From: Rhabditoides inermis | Taxonomy: Eukaryota; Nematoda; Chromadorea; Rhabditida; Rhabditidae | Length of the DNA: 64,000 nt | Direction: 5' to 3' | Assembly (NCBI GenBank): GCA_963966185.1 | Contig: CAWZYM010000272.1 | Location: forward strand, 1 to 64,000 | Shown here: piece after piece, positions 32,556 through 42,006 of the stretch | Layout of the letters: every line of letters starts with the position of its first letter | Position numbering within the stretch: the stretch's first letter is position 1 | Position numbers and translations under genes: made by a program | The notes under the pieces: model-generated | Told to the model about the DNA's origin: nothing | Seen by the model: the letters and a program-made list of their open reading frames with translations, nothing else | Database searches by the model: none

Positions 32556-33853
32556 CACGGCAATTCACAGTGAACAATGAAAACACGGACTGTCCAGCGC
32601 TACAAAAACGCGTGATCTCGCGTCGCGTTTCGGCGGCAATTTTAAAATTTCTAATATAGTCGAAATAAGCACGTCAAATATTCATCAACTTTCCAGCACA
32701 TCGACTCGGGTCGGATTTTTGAAACTCTCTTTTCCAGCTTGCATCGAATTGCGTTTCTGCCATCAACGCGCTTGCTAGAGACAAGTTTTTCGATAACAAC
32801 CTTTATCATATTGTAACGACTTAAAATCAACAACAGATAACAACAACAACAATAACAACAACAATAACAATATGGGACAGAAACATGCAGAAAGTGTGGG
32901 CTATGAAAACATCCGAAAGTATTGATGAAGACGCAGTAGAAGTCTTGAATTAAGGTTGTCGAACTCCTTCTCCGTGCGATTACGGCACGTTCTCCTGAAC
33001 AGAGTACGTGAACAAGTGACGGACAATAAAGACAAAAATCGTAACCGTGTCAAATCAAGAGAGACAAAGAGGAGAGGGAGTACTCACTACCACGCTCACA
33101 GGCTCAAACGCCTCTTCCTTCCTCCTGAGTCCCTCGTCCCTCCTGCACGTCGCCGAGCTCAGACTGGCTCGATCGAGTTCCTGAACATACAAGTAACGTA
33201 AAAGTAAAAGGTAAAGGTAACCTCCGATTCTAGAGTCAAGTAACGTAAACTAGAAACAAAGTACAGTGCACAGTGTCAATATCTCTATCCGTGATAATAG
33301 ACAGTCATAGGGTCAGCTGAACGATGGGGATGACGAGAGACTCACAGAAATACTCAATCTTCACTCTGTGCAAACCGAAATCGTATGCGTGAATTGATGC
33401 AGTGAACAAATAACAAACATCAATAACGCCAATAAAAACGCCATAGAAGCATTCCTACACACATTGCATAAAAACATGAAAAATGTTAAATCTTCCTTGC
33501 CTCATCTTCCTTTCATCGCCCCCACACAGCCTTCACCGCGCGAGTGCAGTCCTAGAAGGCGGCAAGGGCTCGTCTCCCTCATCTTAATAACAAACATAGA
33601 AAACTAAACATATAAATTTACAAAACAATCAGAATATAAAACAAACAAGGCAAAAAAAAAACCAACAAAAAACACTTTTTGAAACACGGGCGGTGCAGAA
33701 AAACCACAGTACACTTGCCTTGCGCAGCAGGCTGATCCGTTACGGAATCATTTACTTGAAGTGGGCGGGGTTACAAGTCGTCCGCGATGAGAGTTCGCAC
33801 GCTTGTCGCGTCTGTTTTAAATTTCCACTATTTCTACACTGTGAATTGCCGTG
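32556..33853. mobile_element. long CAC-ended non-autonomous DNA element, copy 4 (1.3 kb)
   Basis: Ends CACGGCAATTCACAGTG on both sides, flanked by CGAAT (32551-32555 and 33854-33858). Similar along its length to the element at 13.1-14.4 kb. A (CT)n tract lies just outside its left end (32467-32511). No transposase frame. Confidence 0.9.
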
Positions 33854-33859
33854 CGAATG

Positions 33860-34490
33860 GTTCGTGTGCACTGGTCGTCTACTTTGTTAATGGCGATCAC
33901 GGCGGCCACAGCTGATTAGTCACCTGTCCTGTTACTTGTCAACCTACACACATTGCTTCTATTCTGATTTTTATCAATACAAAATTTTTTGCAAATAGTT
34001 TGTCCTTCCGAAGAATTGAAAAATAGATTGACCCATCGCACTCCGTGCGTGCGCGGGCCTAAAATAAACATGCGGGGGTCCTTGTAAACGTCGTCCACAT
34101 TCAAAAGCGGCATTCGAATGGAGCGTATCGTAATATAATCTTGTCACTTTAAGTATGCCATCCAACAAGCATGAATAAACAAAGATATTAAATTGTTAAT
34201 CATAGTAAAAAAAATCATAGGAGTTCTTCTGCGGTCTAGGTTGTAAAGAACTTTTATGATCTAATCGAATACTAAGAACACACACCGTAAGCGGGTCGCT
34301 ACAAGCACACAACAACAATGAACATATAAAAGCGGCGAATCGAACATGCTGATATGAAAAATCTTTTAATAAAACAGTTTTCTAGTAAAAATTCGTCAAA
34401 CAACTTTTGAAAAATCATATGGTTCATGCATGTTCGAAGTCATTTGAATGCTAAACTTTCTCTGCTAACTTCTTTGTGGTTTTCAGAGTG
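33860..34490. other. no gene seen
   Basis: AT-rich sequence between two transposable elements. No exon series or repeat termini. Confidence 0.4.
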
Positions 34491-34495
34491 AAACG

Positions 34496-34811
34496 TTAAA
34501 GGGAGTGTACACTCTGAATTTCGAAGTTGAGTTATCACCAGATGTGAAAAAACGATGAAAACGATGCAGTTTCGCCAGTATAACTGTTTGTTAAAAATGC
34601 GGGCAAGACGATAAAAATTGAGCGCAAAATGTGTCAAAATGCAAAAATTGGTGCCAATTGGTGCCAATTTTCAATGTTCAACAGAACTTTTCACAGACTT
34701 AAAGGTATCTCCGACACATAATTGTATTGGCAAAAGTGCATCATTTTCATCATTTTTTCACAACCTAGTGCTAACTCAACTTGGAAATTCAGAGTGTACA
34801 CTCCCTTTTAA
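34496..34811. mobile_element. TTAA-flanked MITE, copy 1
   Basis: Terminal repeat AGGGAGTGTACACTCTGAAT then TTC, continuing about 40 bp through AAGTTGAGTTA, inverted at the right end as TAACTCAACTTGGAAATTCA then GAGTGTACACTCCC. TTAA on both sides, the duplication used by piggyBac and Kolobok transposases. About 310 bp, no coding. Confidence 0.8.
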
Positions 34812-35084
34812 AGAGCCCGTGTTTTCTTTCTTCTGACATATATTTTTTTTAATTGACCTATGCATGAACAAATGAGCTATTTTTAAATGCAGTTTGAACA
34901 AAAACTATATCTTGTGATTAAAAACGACCTATCATTTGCTCTAAGCGCAATTTTCCTTGCATTCGCAATGCCTTGCACCTCGGCCCTTCTTCTTTTTGCG
35001 TGCTCTCTTGTTTGTGCGGTAGGTTAGTGCAAGCTTTTTCGCGCAGTGAGCGGTGTGTCATTGGCAAAGTTCGCTAAAATTACT

Positions 35085-35410
35085 AAACACAAAAAGCACA
35101 TACTACACACTACGTCACATATGTATATGTCATTCTGTGAGTAAGTGTTCACAGTTGTTTATATTACCTGATTGTATGTGATGCGTTAGAACTAATGTCA
35201 GCCTATTCAATAAACTAATTTTTTTACATACACCTCAAGGTTAAAAGTACCTTCTATGTGTTGTATTCCTAATAAAATTTTGATTCGCGAACTTCAAGTA
35301 GTGTAAGTGCAAAACGTATTTGTCATTATGCAAGTGTATTTGCAGCTGTATTACATATTTGTAATGCATTAGACCCATTGTCAGCTTGTTTATTGTTTTT
35401 GAGTGATTTC
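35085..35410. repeat. dispersed CATTATGTGAGTG repeat, two units
   Basis: Same family as 3115-3500: TTGTCATT, GTGAGTAAGTGT, TGTATGTGATGCGTTAGA and TGTCAGCCT. A further unit lies at 36480-36605, just upstream of the srsx-like gene. Confidence 0.55.
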
Positions 35411-35483
35411 CTTTCTTCGCATCATACATACTTCCCAAACAGGAATCAGTTTTTGTTCTCAGGTTATAAAAAATGAGCTGTCT

Positions 35484-35798
35484 TTAAAGGGAGTGTACCC
35501 TCTAGTTTTCTGAGTTGAGTTAGCATCAGAATGTGGGAATACATAAAAAATGATACACTTTTGTCTATTGAACCATATTCCGCAATTGGCGGGAAGTTGG
35601 AGAAACCATCATCGACAGTGCAGGTTTGTGCACATTTCTGCACACTTTTCTCTAGAAAGAGCGTATTCGAGCGCGAACTACACCAATTTCAAGGCGACTT
35701 GAGCATGACTTTAATATGAGAAAAAACGTCATTTATGGCATACTTTAACATTCTGATGCTAACTTAACTTCGAAAAACAGAAGGTACGCTCCCTTTAA
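35484..35798. mobile_element. TTAA-flanked MITE, copy 2
   Basis: Same family as 34496-34811 but diverged: AGGGAGTGTACCCTCTAG at the left, inverted AGGGAGCGTACCTTCTG at the right, then GAGTTGAGTTAGCATCAGAA mirrored by TTCTGATGCTAACTTAACTT. Flanked by TTAA. Confidence 0.8.
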
Positions 35799-36189
35799 CT
35801 TGTGCCATGATAAATCATCTGTCATTTTTTCAAGTAGCATGACACACATGAATCAAACCCAAAATTGATTATTTTGTTGTGCATCACATTAAACTACGGA
35901 TGAAAAAATACATGTAAAAAAAGTTTAAAAAATAAAGAAGAATCTGTTTAGGGTTTAAAAGAAAGTTTATTGAAAAAACGTCAAAAAAAACGTCAACAGT
36001 ATTCGATTCGGTGGTTTCCAGGTTGCCTGAAAACAATATTATGTGAAGGTAGTATTGTAACTAGTTGCAACGTTCAATCAGAGCTGTAATGGTGAAAAAC
36101 TGGGCGAAAGATTGAGAAAAAAAACCCTATTATAAGACAGTTTGAAACAAAATATACTTACATCACACAGACTAGTTTTCGTAAACCTG

Positions 36190-36355
36190 AAAACACATTT
36201 GAAGGAACAGGAGCGTTTAGCAGATACCGCCACTCGCAAGTTCATCATTTTATATTCAGCAAAACATGTTGTCTTTGGCAGAATCCGAACCCGCGTAGTA
36301 ACGCTTCAGAAACGTAAACACAATCACTGCGCCACCCAGATTCAGAGGGTACACT
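36190..36355 (-). mobile_element. tRNA-derived SINE
   Basis: Minus strand: GGGTGGCGCAGTGATTG (A-box side), B box GCGGGTTCGGATTC, 3' end CTAAACGCTCCTGTTCC. The tail matches the SINE at 17.77 kb. Confidence 0.65.
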
Positions 36356-36711
36356 ACCTTTTAATTACCTCCAAATGCGTCTCTATACCTTTAACGCAAA
36401 AATTCTACAAAAAAAATTCAAGTTAATTCTACCGTCCACATAATGTATTTCAAATGAAATTGGTTACCGTGTTTTCTGTTGATATTACAAACTACGTTTA
36501 ATGAAAGTACATCACGTATTTGTCATTATGTGAGTGAGTATTGACAGAAATTTTTTTATTATGGTACTGTGTGTAATGCATTTAAGGTAATAGATCAGCC
36601 TATTTATTGCGCCCGCGGCACTCACATTGTTTCATTCTTACTTCTCATACTGAAGTTAGTTGTTGTTTTGAACGGTTGTTTCTCCAGGTTACTCTACAAC
36701 AACATATTGCC

Positions 36712-37936
36712 ATGTTTAACTATCATTCATTTTTCAACTTGTCCAATACAGCTCTCAATACTATCAAATGGTTCACATTGAGTTTTGCTGTCTTTGGTAG
36801 TTTCGGAAACAGTTGCATTGTTGTTGCAACTTGGAAGTTTAAGTCATTACAAAACAAATGCGGTAAGCGTCTAATACTTACGACAAAGCAGAAACCACGT
36901 GTTCGAATTCAGGAATCCTAATTGCTGTACTGGCTTTCTCGGATCTGGTTTGTTTGTTGTTCGAATTACAGTCTTGGGCTCGGATGAGTTTTGGGTGGAC
37001 TAAAACAAGATTGGTAAGACACTGCGTTTGAAAAATGTTTTCAAAAAATCTTGACATCAGGACTACTGCTTCTATTTCAACTCGGGCTATGTATTTTTTG
37101 TAAACTTTGACACTTACGCAACATTGATGATTTCGTTCGATCGACATTTTGCTATTGCAACGCCAATAAAGTAACTTTCTGTGACAGAATCATCATCAAT
37201 CGTCATTTTAGGTACCAAATCTGGAACAAAGCGACATACTGCATGTACATGTGCGTGCCTGGTGTAATACTTGGACTTTTCTACGTGGTTCGCATTAGTT
37301 CCAGTCGTGAATAAACTTTACAGTTGTTGCAGGCATTTGCATATTTTCATATCAGCAACAAAACAATCGACCCTTGCATTCTTCCGACTGCATTGACTGA
37401 AGAAATGCTTCCCTATTGGAGCAAAACAAGCATGTTTCTCTGTGCACTCATCGTTTTAATTAACATCGTAACATACATTCGTCTGTTTTTGTGCTCTCCC
37501 ATGTCGTCTACTGATCAAGCAAGTCTCAACGTACAGAAGCGTATTCTGAACACTATAATCATACAGGTGTAATCAACTATTTTTGATGAAATAACAAAAC
37601 AGTTGCAGGTTATTGTTTTCGTTTTTTCCGCCTCTTTTTCAGCTGTCATCATGGTTACTCTCGAGTATGTGCATGCTAGCGAAACAGTGATCATTGACGC
37701 ATCTGCTTATGCTGTCATTCCAGGTAATATCATACTTATGAAAATTGAACACCCACAATATCATTCATAGTTGATTGGATTGAAAAAATACCATTAAGAG
37801 ACTATATAAGACTAAGTTTACAGGTCTCTTCTCGTATTCGCTGAACTTCTATGTGTACTACTGGAGAAGTCGCGATTACCGCGCGTGTTTCAAGCGACTC
37901 TTTTTCAAACGACCCGCTCGGAGAAATACGATTTGA
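36712..37936 (+). CDS. srsx-like serpentine chemoreceptor, copy B (7 exons, 299 aa)
   Basis: Intact paralogue of the receptor at 0.2-1.4 kb, on the opposite strand. Exons: 36712-36862, 36913-37013, 37061-37170, 37212-37287, 37333-37566, 37609-37723 and 37824-37936. Intron positions and phases equal those of copy A, and exons 2 to 6 have equal lengths. Motifs: FGSFGNSCIVVATWKFKSLQ, LAFSDLVCLL, FDRHFAIATP, RLFLCSPMSS, YVHASETVIIDASAYAVIPG and SLNFYVYYWRSRDYRACF. The usual DRY arginine is kept while the third residue is histidine. Exon 6 starts VIVFVF instead of AVVFVF. The C-terminus is shorter than in copy A (ARRNTI). No lesions seen. Confidence 0.87.
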
Positions 37937-38340
37937 AACATTCGTCGTGTGATAAACATGAAATTGCAAGTGTAGTGGGAACATATAGTTACATAAACCA
38001 TTCACGAGCAACGGGACCGCGTTCAAAATTACTTGAAAATTGAGATCGCGATGAGATGTGTAGAAAGCTCATTGTGTGCTACATTGTGTACGACTTCACC
38101 TGAGCACAAGTCGCGGGTTCACACGCACTTTCTCTCTTCTAACTCTTTATATTCGCGCAAAAAGCTAAGGCAGAGATGAAAAGTCTAACATTGACGGGAA
38201 ACCATTCGCCAAGAGCGAAAAGGGTCGTTTCGGTTTGTCGGAACTTATTCGCATGACTGTCATTGATAAGTCCGGCCCTAACCTCCGCAACCTTCTCTGT
38301 AGTAACGGAACCTAAGATCAGGAACATTTTCCGTAGCCTA

Positions 38341-38440
38341 TGACAATCAGAAAAGAGCGATGTGTTAGATTAGATTCGGAGACAATCAGAAAAGAGCGAT
38401 GTGTTAGAATAGATTCGGAGACAATCAGAAAAGAGCGATG
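38341..38440. repeat. 39-bp tandem repeat, 2.5 copies
   Basis: The unit GACAATCAGAAAAGAGCGAT then GTGTTAGATTAGATTCGGA occurs twice, plus a partial third copy. Confidence 0.9.
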
Positions 38441-38454
38441 TGTTTTTATTGAAG

Positions 38455-38919
38455 AGGGAGGTGTTATAGGTCCTCCACTCGGATTTACAATCTGAAGGCA
38501 CCATTCGAAAGCTCTTCATCTCCTTAACAACATATCAAAAATTCAGCTGCCCTCGTGTCCATTAAAGTACCGTAATCTTCGTTTGAAGTTGATACCAGAT
38601 TACTGTACTTTGTGTTACGTATGTTGCACTTATTTTATCGGAGTGGGTCCCTAATAGTTATAGAAGACTATAGCTTTCATAAAAACTTGAAAAATGAGAT
38701 TTCATCGATTTAGAGCCGAGTTATGGTCAAAAACGTCAATGACTGCCTCCAGCGAGTGTCTGGACTTTGAAATTTTTGACTGTTACTTTCTATGTAAAGT
38801 ATGCCTAAACCGAAACGAGGGCAGCTGTTTTTTTTTGATATGTTAAACAGTAGTTTAAGGGCTTTCAATTTCTACCTTATGAAGTGAATCCGAGTGGAGG
38901 ACCTATAACACCTCCCTCG
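38455..38919. mobile_element. long-inverted-repeat MITE
   Basis: GAGGGAGGTGTTATAGGTCC then TCCACTCGGATT at the left is repeated inverted at 38886-38919. Complementarity continues inward with AAAGCTCTTCATCTCCTTAA and CATATCAAAAA / CAGCTGCCCTCG, giving arms of about 135 bp. No clear target duplication. Confidence 0.7.
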
Positions 38920-39259
38920 TGAGTGCTTTGTCTCTTGTCTGCGAAAGTATGTAAGAACGTATGACGGAGAGACGGGGCGACTTTCAAACTCAGCACTGAA
39001 GGTGCAAAAAACATAAAATGGTAGCAATGTTATCCACACCTGTGAATGATAAGCACCCACACATTTCTTGCGCAGTCATAGTTAGCATTCTAGCAACGCA
39101 CCTACATTCCGAACCGGTCTGATGTCGAAACTATGAAACAGATGTCTCGCTCAGCGGTTCTGAATCGAGAAACTGAGCGTACTACACACTTTGTGACTAT
39201 TTGCTGCGACGGTATGCAAAAAAAAACTTCTCGACGGGTGTATAAAAAAAAGAAACGTA

Positions 39260-41755
39260 AGTTACAGTTGGATAATAGATAGATTTATTACCGATAACAT
39301 GAGAAAATCGACATAGCAACAAAATGTGAAAACATGGAAAACGGCAGATATGGATGGGGTTGAATATAAATAAGGAATAATAACATAATAATATACGAAA
39401 CAAGAAAATATGGTCTCTATAGGTTGCGCAATTTGCTAGGTGGCATAATATCTAATGTAGAGAGTTGTGATTTGCATTTGAAGACGGAAGGGTCGTTGAC
39501 GGAAACTAAGTCATGAGGAAGGGAGTTCCAAATTACGAAGGTTCTGCTTAAAAAAGTGCTAGTACGGCCTGTGTGATCGAATGAGGGAACAATCCTAAAT
39601 TCATGAGAGCCGCGAGTACGAGTTGGAATAATTGCGAAAAGCCCATGATAGTCTAAAGTCGTTTTTGAGTGAATAACTTTGTGTATGTAAGTGACGTCAT
39701 TTAAGAATCGCCTATTTTCAAGAGATTGAAGATTAAAAAATTGAAGGCGTTCGGGGTATGATAAGTTGCGTCCGATACGCTGACACACACGTCGAGTATA
39801 ATAGCGTTGTATGCTTTCGATTAGGTTTACAGAAGCAACGTCAGTAGGGTTCCAGAGCTCGGTACAATATTCTAGTTTACAGCGAAAGTAGGTAGTGTAC
39901 GCAGTAATCAGAAGAGTGGGGCTTCGTGTTTTGTATGTGCGAAGGAAATCATTTATAGAATAGAGAGTTTGCTGAACAATTTGTTTTAGATGATCACGGA
40001 ACAACAAGTTATTATTCACTAGAATACCAAGATCTTTGGCAGCATCTATTGGTTTGAGAACGCAGCCGTGAGCTGTATAAGTGTGCCTTGGATTCCGCTT
40101 GCCTATATGCAATATTTGTGTTTTCTCAGTGGATATCTGAAGACCCCAAGTGGCTGACCAAGCTGCGACTGTGTCGATAGCTTTTTGAAAGGTAGTTGCA
40201 GCAGTAGTGCTGGTATAATTGAAATGATAGGAAATTTTCAGATCATCAGCGTAAAGCGCATGATAAACATCTTTTGGAAGGTTATCTGGAATGTTATCAA
40301 TGAAAATGTTGAACAACAGGGGACCAAGACATGAGCCTTGTGGAACGCCACAATTAACGACACGCGGTGAAGAACGCCTTGAGCCGATCATGATAGACTG
40401 CTTGCGATTTTTGAGAAATTCGATTATCCAGCCAAGCGCGTTTCCGCGAATACCGATAGCGTCAAGTTTCTTAAAAAGAAGATCGTGATTTATAGTGTCA
40501 AATGCTTTCTTAAAATCAAAGTAAATACAATCGATAACAAAATCGGATGAAGTATGCTTGCACCAGTTCATATGACATTCAATCAGTTGCGCATTAGTAG
40601 ATCGATTTTTGCGGAAACCAAATTGTTTTTCCGAGAGTAAGCTATGCTGTTCTAAATATTTTGTGATCTGCTGAACACAGATTCTTTCCATTACTTTGGA
40701 AATGCTACAAGTGAGAGAAATCGGCCTGTAGTTTGAAACAGATTCACGTGCGCCTTTTTTGAATAATGGTTTTACCCAAGCTTCTTTCCAAATAGATGGG
40801 ATTTTTCTGACAGACATGGACATTGCAAAAAGAATCGTCAATGGAACGGAAATGGAATTAACTGTTTGTTTTAGAAACACATTATTTATGCCGTCTGGAG
40901 AAGTGTTATATTTAGAATCAAGTTTGGAAATAGTTTTATGAACTCCAAAGAAAGTAATATCGATCATGTCAAGTGAATGCGAGAGTTTAGGCAAGTCAGT
41001 ACCAGGTGGTGCATCGATATTGCGATATACCGAATCAAAATAGTCAGCAAAGATTTCGCATTTATCGAGCGTGTTGTGAATGAATTCGCCATCTTGGCAA
41101 ACTGCGCCGATGCCACCGTCGGGATGCATTTTATTTCGAACATCGCGATAGAAAGCTAAATTATTACCATTCAAGATTAGTTTAGACTCTCGCTTGCAAT
41201 TCCAAGAAGTTATTGCTTTACGTAGGCGACGCTGTGATCTATCAGATTCAATGGAGTGAGGTCTTGTTTTAGAAAGTTTAATTGCCTGTCGCTTCAGCTT
41301 TTGTAGATAACGAGGTAATAAGCGGGGGCGATTGATAGCCGGAGCGACAAGCGGAATATTTGAATCAATAATGCCATTTATGATTTCGTAAAACTTAGAT
41401 GCAGCTTGCTCTACCGTCTTTCCAATAAAAACTTGTGTCCATCGAATAGAATCTATAGCATTGTTAATAACATCCCAATTTGCTTTTTTGAAATTTCTCA
41501 TGAAATGAGGTTTTTGGTGTTCGGGAGTGTCTTCGATGCGCAATACAAATTCAACGGGTAGGTGATCGCATGTGCTGAAACGATCATAGACGCGCGTACT
41601 AGTTACAAGAGAGGAATTGTCGACCAGGATTATATCAAGAGTGTTTGATTTTATGCCAGTTCGTTTGACCATAGTTGGCTTATTAACTGTTTGACACATC
41701 GAATGCAAGCAAGCGAAATCCAAGAGCGATTTGTCAAATGAGATAATCACTAGGT
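39260..41755 (-). mobile_element. 5'-truncated CR1/Jockey-like LINE
   Basis: Contains the last part of the endonuclease, a complete reverse transcriptase and a 3' UTR that runs to about 39263. The sequence left of about 41755 is unrelated, marking the 5' truncation. It differs from the LINE at 25.7-29.6 kb throughout, so it is a separate family. Confidence 0.8.
39417..41750 (-). CDS. LINE ORF2 fragment with open reverse transcriptase (777 codons)
   Basis: The endonuclease C-terminus is visible as KSNTLDIILVD and DRFSTCDHLPVEF. RT motifs in order: KKGARESVSNYRPISLTCSI, QFGFRKNRSTNAQ, IYFDFKKAFDTINHDLLFKK, GVPQGSCLGPLLFNIFID and the catalytic YADD (HALYADDLKI). It ends with the ...RTFVIWNSLPHDLV motif common at the C-terminus of this group. 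The frame has no stop, unlike the copy at 25.9 kb, so it is recent. Without the first two thirds of the endonuclease and any ORF1 it could not move on its own. Confidence 0.85.
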   Translation of the reverse strand: MIISFDKSLLDFACLHSMCQTVNKPTMVKRTGIKSNTLDIILVDNSSLVTSTRVYDRFSTCDHLPVEFVLRIEDTPEHQKPHFMRNFKKANWDVINNAIDSIRWTQVFIGKTVEQAASKFYEIINGIIDSNIPLVAPAINRPRLLPRYLQKLKRQAIKLSKTRPHSIESDRSQRRLRKAITSWNCKRESKLILNGNNLAFYRDVRNKMHPDGGIGAVCQDGEFIHNTLDKCEIFADYFDSVYRNIDAPPGTDLPKLSHSLDMIDITFFGVHKTISKLDSKYNTSPDGINNVFLKQTVNSISVPLTILFAMSMSVRKIPSIWKEAWVKPLFKKGARESVSNYRPISLTCSISKVMERICVQQITKYLEQHSLLSEKQFGFRKNRSTNAQLIECHMNWCKHTSSDFVIDCIYFDFKKAFDTINHDLLFKKLDAIGIRGNALGWIIEFLKNRKQSIMIGSRRSSPRVVNCGVPQGSCLGPLLFNIFIDNIPDNLPKDVYHALYADDLKISYHFNYTSTTAATTFQKAIDTVAAWSATWGLQISTEKTQILHIGKRNPRHTYTAHGCVLKPIDAAKDLGILVNNNLLFRDHLKQIVQQTLYSINDFLRTYKTRSPTLLITAYTTYFRCKLEYCTELWNPTDVASVNLIESIQRYYTRRVCQRIGRNLSYPERLQFFNLQSLENRRFLNDVTYIHKVIHSKTTLDYHGLFAIIPTRTRGSHEFRIVPSFDHTGRTSTFLSRTFVIWNSLPHDLVSVNDPSVFKCKSQLSTLDIMPPSKLRNL

Positions 41756-41759
41756 TAGT

Positions 41760-41960
41760 TCTGCAGTCGTATAATGGTCTTACTTACAAATCCCCACAAG
41801 TGCTCTTGATCCACTAACTACCTTTTCTTTTGGCAGTGACACTGCACTTCCGGTGCCCGCTCGATAAAAAATACAAAAATCACGAGACAAAAAAGTTAAT
41901 CCTGAAATCTGGTACCACGTTTCTGCGCAAGTTCGCGTTTATTCGAACAATGATACATCA
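41760..41960. other. short gap between LINE and lipase gene
   Basis: No feature. The 3' UTR of the lipase gene probably lies here. Confidence 0.4.
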
Positions 41961-42006
41961 CCTATGATTTTACGTAGAAATGAATTCAAACAAATTGCAT
42001 ACATTT

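Noticed and set aside
38341..38440. Possible CRISPR-like direct repeats
   Set aside because: The 39-bp units are adjacent with no spacers, and the host is a eukaryote.
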